The notes beneath the pieces are model-generated. The model did not search any database. It was not told where the DNA came from and was given only the letters and a program-made list of their open reading frames with translations. From NCBI RefSeq assembly GCF_014170375.1, contig NZ_LZZW01000010.1:310001-374000 (forward strand): 64,000 nucleotides of DNA. Reading direction: 5' to 3'. This stretch comes from Variovorax sp. UMC13 (lineage in GTDB: Bacteria; Pseudomonadota; Gammaproteobacteria; Burkholderiales; Burkholderiaceae_C). The translations under genes and the position numbers were made by a program. Position 1 is the stretch's first letter. Each line of letters starts with the position of its first letter. Shown one piece after another: positions 37,881 through 46,243 of this stretch.

Positions 37881-39215
37881 TCAGAGAATCAGCAGCGCCC
37901 GGAAGTCGTTGACGTTGGTGTGGGTCGGCCCGGTGACCAGCAGGTCGCCGATCGCGTCGAAATAACCGTAGGCGTCGTTGCGGTCCAGGTGGTCGGACAG
38001 CTTGCGGCCCGCGGCCGTGGCGCGCGCCAGCGTGTCGGGCGTGACGAAGGCACCGGCGTTGTCCTCGACGCCGTCGATGCCGTCGGTGTCGGCGGCCAGT
38101 GCCCAGACCTGTTCCTGGCCCATCAGCGCGCCGGCCAGCCCCATGCAGAACTCGCCGGCCCGGCCGCCCCGGCCCTTGGCCTGGCCGGGCTGGCGCGGCC
38201 GGATCGTGACCGTGGTCTCGCCGCCCGACAGGATCACGCAGGGCCGCGCGAAGGGCTCGCCGCGCAGCGCCACGGCACGCGCCAGCGCTGCATGCACCTT
38301 GCCGACCTCGCGCGACTCGCCCTCGATCTCGTCGCTGAGGATGTGCGCCGCGATGCCCGCATCGCGCGCGGCCTGGGCGGCCGCTTCGAGCGACTGCTGG
38401 GGCGTGGCGATCAAAAAGGTTTCATGGCCCTGGAAGACGGCGTCGGCCGGCTTGGGCGTCTCGAGTTCACCGCTCTCCAGCCGGGCCCGTACCGGCGCGG
38501 GCACCTCGATGCCGTAGCGGTCGAGAACCGCCAGCGCGTCGGCGCAGGTGGTGGCGTCGGGCACGGTCGGGCCGCTGGCGATCACGGCCACGTCGTCGCC
38601 GGGCACGTCGCTGATGGTCAGCGTCAGCACGCGGGCCGGCGCGCAGGCCGCGGCCAGCCGGCCGCCCTTGATGCGCGACAGGTGCTTGCGCACGCAGTTC
38701 ATCTCGCCGATGCCGGCGCCGCTCTCCAGCAGCTGCTTGTTGATCCGCTGCTTGTCTTCCAGCGTCAGGCCTTCGGCCGGCAGCACCAGCAGCGAGGAGC
38801 CGCCGCCCGAGATCAGGCACAGCACCAGGTCGTCGGCCGTCAGGCCCTGGGTCAGCGCGAGGATGCGTTCGGCGGCCTGCATGCCGGCCGCATCGGGCAC
38901 GGGGTGGGCCGCCTCGACGATCTCGATGCGTTGCGGCACGCCTTCGGGGCGCGGCGGGATGTGCTCGTAGCGCGTGACCACCAGCCCCGACAGCGGCGCC
39001 TCGGCCGGCCACAGCGCCTCCAGCGCCTGCACCATCGAGCCGGCCGCCTTGCCCGCGCCCAGCACCAGCGTGCGGCCCTTGGGCGGCGGCGGCAGGTGCG
39101 CGCCCAGCGTGTGCAGCGGCAGCGCGCGCTCGACGGCCGCGCGGTAGAGGTGTTCGAGGAAGGCGCGCGGCGCCGTGCGGGGATCGGGGGCGGTGACCGG
39201 GGTCGAGGCTGTCAT
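37881..39215 (-). CDS. ttuD: Glycerate 2-kinase (MOFRL family, TtuD/GckA type)
   Basis: A 444-residue kinase that phosphorylates D-glycerate to 2-phosphoglycerate. Seen: GRTLVLGAGKAAGSMVQALE, DLVLCLISGGGSSLLVLPAEGLTLEDKQ, RKHLSRIKGGRLA, LTISDVPGDDVAVIASGPTVPD and the C-terminal MOFRL domain ending DLLVTGPTHTNVNDFRALL. It supplies the step after tartronate-semialdehyde reductase (61.9 kb), so purine-derived glyoxylate can enter glycolysis. The start at 39215 begins a family-like N-terminus; puuD begins upstream on the same strand (puuD stop at 39270). Confidence 0.92.
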   Translation of the reverse strand: MTASTPVTAPDPRTAPRAFLEHLYRAAVERALPLHTLGAHLPPPPKGRTLVLGAGKAAGSMVQALEALWPAEAPLSGLVVTRYEHIPPRPEGVPQRIEIVEAAHPVPDAAGMQAAERILALTQGLTADDLVLCLISGGGSSLLVLPAEGLTLEDKQRINKQLLESGAGIGEMNCVRKHLSRIKGGRLAAACAPARVLTLTISDVPGDDVAVIASGPTVPDATTCADALAVLDRYGIEVPAPVRARLESGELETPKPADAVFQGHETFLIATPQQSLEAAAQAARDAGIAAHILSDEIEGESREVGKVHAALARAVALRGEPFARPCVILSGGETTVTIRPRQPGQAKGRGGRAGEFCMGLAGALMGQEQVWALAADTDGIDGVEDNAGAFVTPDTLARATAAGRKLSDHLDRNDAYGYFDAIGDLLVTGPTHTNVNDFRALLIL

Positions 39216-39269
39216 GTGTGGCTTGTCTCCAATGCCGGAATTCTGCCGCACCGGCCGCCCCGCCCTCAC

Positions 39270-40475
39270 CTACTCGGTCTTTGCGCCGGCCTGGAACCAG
39301 CGGCCGATCAGCGCCCGCTCCGCGTCGGTGATCTGGGTCGCGTTGTTCATCGGCATGATCTTCGTGACCACCACCTGCTGGTAGACCGCCTGCGCATGGG
39401 CCGCGACCTGGTCGGGCGTGTCCAGCCGCACGTTCTTCATCTGCACGGCCGCGCCGTGGCACATGTAGCAGCGCTGCTCCAGCACCTTCTGCACGTCGCC
39501 GAAGGCCACCTTGGGCACCACGGCGCCGGCCACCGGCGCGGCCACCGGTTCGGGCTTCATCCAGACGATGGTCAGGCCCAGCACCGCGATGCCAAACAGC
39601 GCATAGGGCAGCGGATGGCGCGCATTGCCCAGCTTGAAGCGGTGGCGCACCACGAAGAACTGGCGAATGGCCGCGCCGCCCAGCATGATCAGCAGCAGCA
39701 CCACCCAGTTGTACTTGTGGGTGTAGGTGAAGCTGTAATGGTTGCTCAGCATCGCGAACAGCACCGGCAGCGTGAAGTAGGTGTTGTGCACGCTGCGCTG
39801 CTTGCCGCGCTGGCCGTGCACCGGGTCGACCGGCCGGCCCTCGCGCAGCGCCTGCACGTTCTTGCGCTGGCCGGGGATGATCCAGAAGAACACGTTGCCG
39901 CTCATGGTCGTGGCCATCATCGCGCCGACCAGCAGGAAGGCCGCGCGGCCGGCGAACCACTGGCAGGCCAGCCAGGTCGCGAAGGCGATGAAGATCGCGA
40001 TCAGCACGCCGACGATGGTGTCGCCGTTCTTGCGCCGCCCGAAGATCTGGCAGATGCCGTCGTAGACGATCCAGAACACGACGAAGAAGGCCAGCGCCAC
40101 CGAAATCGCGGCGCCCGGCTGCCAGTCCATCTTGCTCTTGTCGATCAGGTAGGTGCTGGCGTTCCACAGATAGGACATCGTGAACAGCGCGAAGCCGGTG
40201 AGCCAGGTCGAATAGCTCTCCCAGTACGACCAGTGCAGGTGGTCCGGTACCTTCTTGGGCGCCAGCGTGTACTTCTGCATGTTGTAGAAGCCGCCGCCGT
40301 GCACCGCCCACTGCTCGCCGCCCACGCCCTTGTCGAGCGACTCCTGGTCGTGCGGTTTCTCGAGGCTGTTGTCCAGCATCACGAAATAGAAGGAGGCACC
40401 GATCCAGGCGATGGCGGTGATGACGTGGACCCAGCGCAGCAGCAGGTTGGCCCAGTCGAGGTAGTAGCTTTCCAT
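39270..40475 (-). CDS. puuD: Membrane urate hydroxylase with C-terminal cytochrome c domain
   Basis: A 401-residue protein matching the PuuD urate oxidase type: an N-terminal membrane part of about eight helices (residues 10-305; HVITAIAWIGASFYFVMLDNSLE, GGGFYNMQKY, HWSYWESYSTWLTG) and a periplasmic cytochrome c domain with haem motif CYMCH (336-340) and a Met ligand in IMPMNN. It hydroxylates urate to 5-hydroxyisourate and passes electrons to the respiratory chain, so no hydrogen peroxide forms. The next enzyme, HiuH, is at 45.8 kb. Upstream is a GTGTATACAC site shared with hiuH/gntR. Confidence 0.93.
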   Translation of the reverse strand: MESYYLDWANLLLRWVHVITAIAWIGASFYFVMLDNSLEKPHDQESLDKGVGGEQWAVHGGGFYNMQKYTLAPKKVPDHLHWSYWESYSTWLTGFALFTMSYLWNASTYLIDKSKMDWQPGAAISVALAFFVVFWIVYDGICQIFGRRKNGDTIVGVLIAIFIAFATWLACQWFAGRAAFLLVGAMMATTMSGNVFFWIIPGQRKNVQALREGRPVDPVHGQRGKQRSVHNTYFTLPVLFAMLSNHYSFTYTHKYNWVVLLLIMLGGAAIRQFFVVRHRFKLGNARHPLPYALFGIAVLGLTIVWMKPEPVAAPVAGAVVPKVAFGDVQKVLEQRCYMCHGAAVQMKNVRLDTPDQVAAHAQAVYQQVVVTKIMPMNNATQITDAERALIGRWFQAGAKTE

Positions 40476-40610
40476 GCTCAACCTTGTCGGCGCGTGGGTG
40501 CGCCTTGTGAGGGTTTGGATCTGCTCACCACTGCGGGCGCTGTAAGCAGATGAATGGCCGCGAACGCAGGTCTGGCGACCTCGCTCCGCTGCGGCTTGTT
40601 GTGGACCAAA

Positions 40611-40620
40611 GTGTATACAC
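40611..40620. promoter_or_regulatory. Candidate GntR operator upstream of puuD
   Basis: The perfect 10-bp palindrome GTGTATACAC, preceded by GTGGACCAAA, lies 136 bases upstream of puuD and 88 bases before the divergent VOC gene. The same core with similar flanks occurs at 46207 (hiuH/gntR) and 52251 (NCS2 permease). Confidence 0.65.
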
Positions 40621-40707
40621 ATTTCCTCCGTGTCTGGTGGTTTTTATGGGCAGGGATTTACCGTATCGACCAGCACAATCCGGGCCACCTTCACGCATTG
40701 GAACGCC

Positions 40708-41061
40708 ATGGCAGCCACGGGCCGGGATCGGCAGATCGACAACCTCGAGTTCAACGTCGCGGACATCGCGCGCAGCAAGGCCTTCTACGGCGCGGTGTTT
40801 GGCTGGGCCTTCACCGACTACGGTCCCACCTACACCGAGTTCAGCGACGGCCGGCTGACCGGCGGCTTCACCACGGGCGAGCCGGTGCGGCCGGGCGGCC
40901 CGCTGGTGATCCTGTATGCCGACGACCTGGCCGAAACGCAGCGGCGCATCGAAGCCGCGGGTGCGGCGATCTCCCGGCCGGTGTTCGCCTTTCCGGGCGG
41001 CCGCCGCTTCCACTTCACGGACCCGGACGGCTACGAGCTCGCGGTCTGGTCGGCGCCCTGA
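40708..41061 (+). CDS. VOC-family protein (glyoxalase/bleomycin-resistance fold)
   Basis: A 117-residue single VOC domain with two beta-alpha-beta3 halves: NLEFNVADIARSKAFYGAVFGWAFTDYG and VILYADDLAETQRRIEAAGA, ending GRRFHFTDPDGYELAVWS. VOC proteins bind metals or small ligands and catalyse varied reactions; no specific one can be named. Divergent from puuD across a gap carrying the TGTATACA site, so it may share that regulation. It converges on xdhC. Confidence 0.82.
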   Translation: MAATGRDRQIDNLEFNVADIARSKAFYGAVFGWAFTDYGPTYTEFSDGRLTGGFTTGEPVRPGGPLVILYADDLAETQRRIEAAGAAISRPVFAFPGGRRFHFTDPDGYELAVWSAP

Positions 41062-41077
41062 GCCGGCCCGGCGGCGC

Positions 41078-41878
41078 TCATTGCATCAGCAGCTGCGCCG
41101 CCACCGCGACCGCGATCACCTCGGGCTCCTTGCCCTCGATGCCCGGCACGCCGATCGGGCAGGTGATGCGCGCCAGCTCCTCGGGCGTGAAGCCGCGCGC
41201 CTCGAGCCGGTGGCGAAAGGTCGCCCACTTGGTCTTGCTGCCGATCAGGCCCACGAAGGGTAGGTCGTCGCGCGCGCGCAGGCGCTGCAGGCAGGCGATC
41301 ACCACGTCGAAGTCCTCGGCATGGCTGAAGCTCATGATCAGCACGCACGAGCCCGGCGCCAGCCCGGCCACCGCGCCCTGGACCGGTTCGGAATGCTCGG
41401 TCTCGATCTGCACCGGCAGCGCGGGCGCGAACACGCCCTCGCGGCTGTCGATCCAGCGCACCGAGAAAGGCAGCGTGGCCAGCAGGCGGGCCAAGGCGGC
41501 CCCCACATGCCCGCCGCCGAACAGCGCGACCGGCTTGAAGTGCGCGCTGAGCTCGCGGGTCAGCGCCGGCACGTCGCGCGCGATGACCCGCTGGAAGGCC
41601 AGGAACACCACGCCGCCACAGCACTGCCCCAGGCTGGGGCCCAGCGGGTAGCGGCGCACGGCCTCGATCGGCTCGCCGCCGGCCAGCCAGGCGCGCGCCT
41701 CCTGCACCGCCTGGAATTCGAGCTGGCCGCCGCCGATGGTGCCGGTCAGGTCGTCCTGCCAGACCGCCATCCAGGTGCCGGCCTCGCGCGGCACCGAGCC
41801 CTGCGTGGACGCGACGCGCACCAGCACCGCGGCTTCGCGGCCGAGGCGCTGCAGCAGTTCGTCGAGGGCCGGGATCAT
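41078..41878 (-). CDS. xdhC: XdhC, molybdenum cofactor insertion/sulfuration factor for xanthine dehydrogenase
   Basis: A 266-residue chaperone that binds molybdenum cofactor, promotes its sulfuration and inserts it into XdhB. Seen: LVRVASTQGSVPREAGTWMAV, GTIGGGQLEFQAVQEARAWL, GQCCGGVV with the cofactor-binding cysteines, a Rossmann-like ALFGGGHVGAALARLL and FVGLIGSKTKWATFRHRL. The start at 41878 (MIPALDELL) is the family start; an ATG at 41914 would add 12 residues. Unusually it is about 6 kb from xdhAB, but on the same strand. Confidence 0.92.
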   Translation of the reverse strand: MIPALDELLQRLGREAAVLVRVASTQGSVPREAGTWMAVWQDDLTGTIGGGQLEFQAVQEARAWLAGGEPIEAVRRYPLGPSLGQCCGGVVFLAFQRVIARDVPALTRELSAHFKPVALFGGGHVGAALARLLATLPFSVRWIDSREGVFAPALPVQIETEHSEPVQGAVAGLAPGSCVLIMSFSHAEDFDVVIACLQRLRARDDLPFVGLIGSKTKWATFRHRLEARGFTPEELARITCPIGVPGIEGKEPEVIAVAVAAQLLMQ

Positions 41879-41946
41879 CGCGGGATTGTCCTCCCGGATC
41901 ACACGCCGATGCATGGGCCTGGCGTATGCACGGTATAACGTCGGCG

Positions 41947-42462
41947 ATGATTTTCCGCCTCACCCCGCGCCATGTCGCGCTCGCCGCCGCCCTGTCCGCC
42001 ACGCTCTGGCTCGCCGGTTGCGGCACCGCCCCCACCGCCACCACGCCCGGCCAGGTGCCCGGCCAGCTCAGCGGCGCCACCTCCGCGCCGCCGGGCCCGG
42101 TCCAGCAGCCGGCGCCCCGCGCATCGGTCGCGGCCAACCCGCGCGAGTACCGGCGCGACGCCGCCCGCCACGTCTACGACGCCAACAAGGACCGCATCTA
42201 CGGCGGCAAGCTGCCGGCCGTGCTCTATGCCGTGGGCACGCTGCAGGTGAACCTCGACGCGGGCGGCAAGGTGCTGTCGATGCACTGGATGCGTGCCCCC
42301 CAGCATGCGCCGGAAGTGATCGCGGAGATCGAACGCACCGTGCTCGCCGCCGCGCCCTTCCCGCCGGCGCAGCGCCTGGGCCCGGTGACCTGGACCGACA
42401 CCTGGCTGTGGGACAAGGGCGGCCGCTTCCAGCTGGACACCCTCACCGAGGGACAGCTGTAG
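41947..42462 (+). CDS. Putative lipoprotein with TonB C-terminal-like domain
   Basis: A 171-residue protein. Signal ALAAALSATLWLAGC with lipobox Cys, a Pro/Thr/Gly-rich linker (about 30-65), then a C-terminal domain resembling TonB/TolA C-domains (GGKLPAVLYAVGTLQVNLDAGGKVLSM and EVIAEIERTVLAAAPFPP). Burkholderiales have many such envelope proteins with no known role. A TATAAC box lies just upstream. Its 3' end overlaps the convergent LysR gene by 20 bases. Confidence 0.65.
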   Translation: MIFRLTPRHVALAAALSATLWLAGCGTAPTATTPGQVPGQLSGATSAPPGPVQQPAPRASVAANPREYRRDAARHVYDANKDRIYGGKLPAVLYAVGTLQVNLDAGGKVLSMHWMRAPQHAPEVIAEIERTVLAAAPFPPAQRLGPVTWTDTWLWDKGGRFQLDTLTEGQL

Positions 42463-43366
42463 CCACGCACGGGGACGGCGCCCCGCTGCAGATCCGTTCC
42501 CACAACTGGCCGACCACCGCCCGCGCCTGCGTCCGGGCGCGGTAGGCCACGATGCTCACCCCCACATCCCAGGCGCCCTCGCCCACCGGCACCAGGTCGG
42601 CCAGCCGCCCGGCGACGAAGGAGCTGTCGGGCAGCCAGGCGATGCCCAGGCCCTGCGACGCCAGGTCGCCCAGCACGTCGGTCATCTCGGCCTCGAAGGC
42701 CCGGTAGCCGAACAGCGGCTGCGACGATTGCTCGATGGCCGAATCGACCACGCGCGCGAAGTAGCCGCTGGCCGAGTACATGAGCAGCGGCACCGGCCGC
42801 TCCGGCGTGCCCGGCAGCCCGAGCCCGCCCGAGGCGGCCAGCGCGCGCGACGCATAGGGCCGCACCTGCTCCACCCCCAGTTCGTGCCGCTCGAAGCGCG
42901 CCATGTCGAGCTGGATCGGATGCGCCGCCTGGTGGAAGCCGATCAGGATGTCGGCCGAGCCCGCATTAAAGGCCGACACCGTGTCGTGCACGTTGCCCAC
43001 CTCCAGGCTGCAGGTGATCGCGCCTTCGCCCGACCATTGCCGCCACCATCCCGGCAGCCGCGTGCTGGCCAGCGCATAGGTCGAGGCGATGCGCACGTGG
43101 TTGCGCGAGGGCGCGTCGCCGATCGCGGCCTTGGCGTCGGCGATCTGGTCGAGCAGCCCGGTCGCGACCTTGCGGAAACGCTCGCCCGCCGGCGTGAGCC
43201 GGGTCGGGAACGCGGCGCGGTCGATGAGCTTGGCGCCCAGCCATTGCTCCAGCGCCTGGATGCGGCGGCTGAACGCGGCCTGCGACACGTTGCGCATCTC
43301 GGCCGCGCGGGTGAAGTTCTGCACTTCGGCCAGTGTCACGAAGTCCTGAAACCAACGGGTGTCCAT
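42443..43366 (-). CDS. LysR-family regulator, DgdR-like
   Basis: A 307-residue LysR protein: RWFQDFVTLAEVQNFTRAAEMRNVSQAAFSRRIQALEQWLG helix-turn-helix and an effector domain with SADILIGFHQAAHPIQL and LASQGLGIAWLPDSSFV. It is divergent from a dialkylglycine decarboxylase gene (43536), the arrangement of dgdR-dgdA in Burkholderia, where DgdR represses the decarboxylase gene. The role is inferred from that context. The shared gap has a large nested dyad. Confidence 0.83.
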   Translation of the reverse strand: MDTRWFQDFVTLAEVQNFTRAAEMRNVSQAAFSRRIQALEQWLGAKLIDRAAFPTRLTPAGERFRKVATGLLDQIADAKAAIGDAPSRNHVRIASTYALASTRLPGWWRQWSGEGAITCSLEVGNVHDTVSAFNAGSADILIGFHQAAHPIQLDMARFERHELGVEQVRPYASRALAASGGLGLPGTPERPVPLLMYSASGYFARVVDSAIEQSSQPLFGYRAFEAEMTDVLGDLASQGLGIAWLPDSSFVAGRLADLVPVGEGAWDVGVSIVAYRARTQARAVVGQLWERICSGAPSPCVATAVPR

Positions 43367-43418
43367 TGCCTGATTTGCTCCTTTGCCACGACCTTTTGCA
43401 AGTCGCATGCCGATTCGA

Positions 43419-43463
43419 TTTGCGCATCGGCCATGCGTGACGCGCATTGCGGCCGGATGCAAA
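43419..43463. promoter_or_regulatory. Nested dyad in the dgdA-like/LysR intergenic region
   Basis: An outer imperfect arm pair (TTTGCGCATC at 43419-43428 with GGATGCAAA at 43455-43463) and an inner perfect pair (ATGCG at 43433-43437, CGCAT at 43443-43447) share one centre near 43440. This is a good candidate operator for the LysR regulator, 53 bases from its start and 73 from the decarboxylase start. Confidence 0.45.
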
Positions 43464-43535
43464 CTCAACATTGGACCGCAGGCCGCCCGCTCGCGACCAT
43501 CACGAATCCCCTCTTCACAACCCAAAGGATTCATC

Positions 43536-44909
43536 ATGAGCGAGCAACTTCGCGCGGCGGCCAAGGAATACATGGTCCGCTACGGCGGCGACACCTTCCC
43601 CAACCTGTTCCGCAGCGCCCGCGGCGCCATCGTGATCGACGACACCGGCCGCGAGATCCTCGACTTCACCTCGGGCCAGATGTGCGCCACCATCGGCCAC
43701 AACCACCCGGCCATCGTGCGCGCGGTGCACGAGGCCGGCGAGAAGGCCTTCCACATGTTCAGCGGCATGATCCCCGAGGTGGTGGCCGAGCTGGCGCAGA
43801 AGATGGCGACCGACTGGATGCCCGCGCCGCTGACCAAGTCGATCTTCGTCAACACCGGCTCCGAGAGCAACGAGGTGGCGCTGCGCATGGCGAAGATGTA
43901 CACCGGCGGCTTCGAGATCCTGGCCGTGGGCGGCTCCTGGCACGGCGTCACGGGCGGCACCAGCGCCGTGTCCTTCGCCAGCGACCGCAAGGGCTACGGC
44001 GTGCACGTGCCCGGCGTGTTCGTGATGCCCGAGCCCAACGCCTACCGGCCCTACATCCAGGGCATGTCGGCCGAGGAGTCCGCGCTGACCTGCCTCGAGC
44101 TCGGCCTCAAGATGTACGACATGGCCTCGACCGGCCGCCGCGCGGCCATCATCATCGAGCCCATCATCAGCGCCGGCGGCGTGCTGGTGCCGCCCAAGTC
44201 GTACATGCAGGCCCTGCGCAAGGCGGCGGACGATCGCGGCATGCTGCTGATCTTCGACGAGGCCCAGACCGCCTTCGGCCGCATCGGCCACCGCACCGCC
44301 TCGGATTTCTACGGCGTGGTGCCGGACATCATGTCGGTCAGCAAGACCATGGGCGGCGGCCTGCCGCTGGCCGCGACGGTGACCAGCCCGAAGATCGAGC
44401 AGGACGTGTTCGAGAAGGGCTTCACCTTCTACACCAGCCACGTCTCCGATCCGCTGCCCGCCACCGTGGGCCTGGCCGTGCTCGAGACCATCCGCAGCGA
44501 GGGCCTGATTGAACGCGCCCGCAGCACCGGCGCCTACCTGCGCGGCCAGCTGCTCGACATGCAGAAGCGCTACGAGGCCATCGGCGACGTGCGCGGCGAA
44601 GGCCTGCTGCTGGGCGTGGAACTGGTGCAGGACCGCGACTCGCGCCTGCCCTACCACGAGCTGGGCGCGCGCACCACGAAGAAGTGCTTCGAGCTGGGCC
44701 TGAGCATGAACATCCGGCGCCGGCCCGAGCGCGGCTCGGTCTGGCGCATCGCGCCGCCGCTCAACGTGCACCTCGAGGAGGTCGACCGCGCCGTCGCCAT
44801 CCTCGACCGCGCGCTGCGCGAGAGCCTGGACGAGATCGCGCGGCCCGCGCCCGTGGCGCGCGCGGACGCGAAGGTGGCCGGCAAGGCCGTCGCGGCGGCG
44901 AACAACTGA
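43536..44909 (+). CDS. dgdA: 2,2-dialkylglycine decarboxylase-like class III aminotransferase
   Basis: A 457-residue PLP enzyme. It carries ILDFTSGQMCATIGHNHPAIV, FVNTGSESNEVALRMAKMYTGG, GGSWHGVTGGTSAVSF, IIEPIISAGGVLVPP, DEAQTAFGRIG and the PLP lysine in SVSKTMGGGLPLAATVTS. The stretch FYTSHVSDPLPATVGLAVLE and GDVRGEGLLLGVELVQDRD are hallmarks of Burkholderia dialkylglycine decarboxylase, which couples decarboxylation of 2,2-dialkylglycines to transamination of pyruvate. Related class III aminotransferases cannot be fully excluded. Followed by a solute-binding protein gene 14 bp on. Confidence 0.83.
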   Translation: MSEQLRAAAKEYMVRYGGDTFPNLFRSARGAIVIDDTGREILDFTSGQMCATIGHNHPAIVRAVHEAGEKAFHMFSGMIPEVVAELAQKMATDWMPAPLTKSIFVNTGSESNEVALRMAKMYTGGFEILAVGGSWHGVTGGTSAVSFASDRKGYGVHVPGVFVMPEPNAYRPYIQGMSAEESALTCLELGLKMYDMASTGRRAAIIIEPIISAGGVLVPPKSYMQALRKAADDRGMLLIFDEAQTAFGRIGHRTASDFYGVVPDIMSVSKTMGGGLPLAATVTSPKIEQDVFEKGFTFYTSHVSDPLPATVGLAVLETIRSEGLIERARSTGAYLRGQLLDMQKRYEAIGDVRGEGLLLGVELVQDRDSRLPYHELGARTTKKCFELGLSMNIRRRPERGSVWRIAPPLNVHLEEVDRAVAILDRALRESLDEIARPAPVARADAKVAGKAVAAANN

Positions 44910-44923
44910 AGGGCGGCGTCACC

Positions 44924-45802
44924 ATGACCCGACCTCTTCTCCTCGGCGTCGCGCTGGCCCTCGCCTGCCTGGGCGCCGGCGCGCAGGACAGTGGCACGCT
45001 CGCCAAGGCCCGGGCCGCGGGCAGCGTCACGATGGGCGTGCGCGACGCCTCGCCGCCGCTTTCGTACTCGCTGGGCACCGGCTATGCGGGCTACCACGTC
45101 GAACTGTGCGAGCAGATGTTGTCGAAGCTGCTGCCCGGCGTCGCGATCCGGCAGATGGCCGTGACCTCGCAGAACCGGCTGCCGCTGCTGCAGAACGGCA
45201 CCATCGACATCGAGTGCGGCTCGACCACCAACAACGCGGCCCGCCAGCAGCAGGCCGCGTTCGCCCACACGACCTACATCACCGAAGCGCGCTTCGCGGT
45301 GCGGGCCGCGAGCGGCATCGGCTCGGTCGAGCAGCTCAAGGGCAAGACGGTGGTGACGACCACCGGCACCACGCTGGTCCAGCGGCTGCGCCGGCTCGAG
45401 CAGGAGCGGCACATCACGGTGGTGCTGGCCAAGGACCATGCGGAGAGCTTCCTGCTGCTGGAGAGCGGGCGCGCCGACGCCTTCGCGATGGACGACAACA
45501 CGCTGGCCGGCAACATCGCCAACGCGCGCAACCCCGGCGACTTCAGGATCGTGGGCAAGCCGCTGGGCATCGAGCCGATCGCGATCATGCTGCGCAAGGA
45601 CGATCCGGCCTTCAAGAGTGCGATCGACGGCTACCTGGCCGCGGCCATGGCCTCGGGCGCGCTGGAGAAGCTCTATGCCAAGTGGTTCATGGCGCCGATC
45701 CCGCCCAAGAACGCGGTCATCAACATCCCGCTGAGCGATTCGCTCAAGGCCGCGTTCCTCGCGCCCAACGACCGGCCGGCCGAGGCCTACGAGGAGAAGT
45801 AG
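44924..45802 (+). CDS. Amino-acid ABC transporter substrate-binding protein (GltI-like, family 3)
   Basis: A 292-residue periplasmic protein with a signal peptide at 1-20 (PLLLGVALALACLGAGAQ) and the SBP_bac_3 fold: VTMGVRDASPPLSYSLGTGYAGYHVELCEQM, RLPLLQNGTIDIECGSTTNNAAR, LKGKTVVTTTGTT and AFAMDDNTLAGNIA, like glutamate/aspartate receptors. No permease or ATPase lies nearby. Co-directional and 14 bp after the dialkylglycine decarboxylase gene, so its ligand may be that enzyme's amino-acid substrate (inference). Confidence 0.88.
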   Translation: MTRPLLLGVALALACLGAGAQDSGTLAKARAAGSVTMGVRDASPPLSYSLGTGYAGYHVELCEQMLSKLLPGVAIRQMAVTSQNRLPLLQNGTIDIECGSTTNNAARQQQAAFAHTTYITEARFAVRAASGIGSVEQLKGKTVVTTTGTTLVQRLRRLEQERHITVVLAKDHAESFLLLESGRADAFAMDDNTLAGNIANARNPGDFRIVGKPLGIEPIAIMLRKDDPAFKSAIDGYLAAAMASGALEKLYAKWFMAPIPPKNAVINIPLSDSLKAAFLAPNDRPAEAYEEK

Positions 45803-45808
45803 CGCCGC

Positions 45809-46159
45809 TCAGGACCCGCGGTAGGTGGAGTAGCTCCACGGGCTGACCAGCAAGGGCACGTGGTAGTGCTGGTCGGTGTGGGCCACGCCGAAGTCCAGCG
45901 AGACCTTGTCCAGGAAATTGGGCTCGGGCAGCTGCACCCCGCGGGCCTTGAAATAGGCCGCCACGTCGAAGGTCAGGCGGTAGGTGCCCACGCGCAGGCT
46001 GGCGTTGTCGTAGAGCGGCCCGTCGCTGCGGCCGTCGGCGTTCAGGGTGAAGCGCTTGACCAGCGTGGCCTGTTCGCCCTGCGTGGTGTACAGCGCCACC
46101 GCCATGCCGGCGGCGGGCCCGCCGTGCATCGTGTCCAGTACGTGGGTGCTCAGGCCCAT
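45809..46159 (-). CDS. hiuH: 5-hydroxyisourate hydrolase (transthyretin-like)
   Basis: A 116-residue protein of normal HiuH length. It hydrolyses 5-hydroxyisourate, the PuuD product, to OHCU. The N-terminal LSTHVLDTMHGGPAAGMAVALY carries the catalytic His, RSDGPLYD and the FFP-like EPNFLDKVSLDFGV are present, and the protein ends in the YRGS tetrapeptide that defines the hydrolases rather than hormone-binding transthyretins. No export signal. It is divergent from the gntR-puuE-uraD/allC operon across an 84-bp gap with a TGTATACA operator. Confidence 0.95.
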   Translation of the reverse strand: MGLSTHVLDTMHGGPAAGMAVALYTTQGEQATLVKRFTLNADGRSDGPLYDNASLRVGTYRLTFDVAAYFKARGVQLPEPNFLDKVSLDFGVAHTDQHYHVPLLVSPWSYSTYRGS

Positions 46160-46205
46160 GGCTCGCTCCTTCGGTCCGGCGGTGCCGGTAGTTTGGTGGA
46201 CAAAA

Positions 46206-46215
46206 GTGTATACAG
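46206..46215. promoter_or_regulatory. Candidate GntR operator between hiuH and gntR
   Basis: GTGTATACAG, preceded by GTGGACAAAA, lies between the two start codons, 29 bases before gntR and 47 before hiuH. Core and left flank match the puuD site (GTGGACCAAA then GTGTATACAC). Its position would allow autoregulation. Confidence 0.65.
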
Positions 46216-46243
46216 TTGTGGGATTCAGGTCTATCATGAATGC

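Noticed and set aside
45809..46159. HiuH as a periplasmic transthyretin-like protein
   Set aside because: There is no signal peptide; the chain begins directly with the catalytic LSTHVLD segment.
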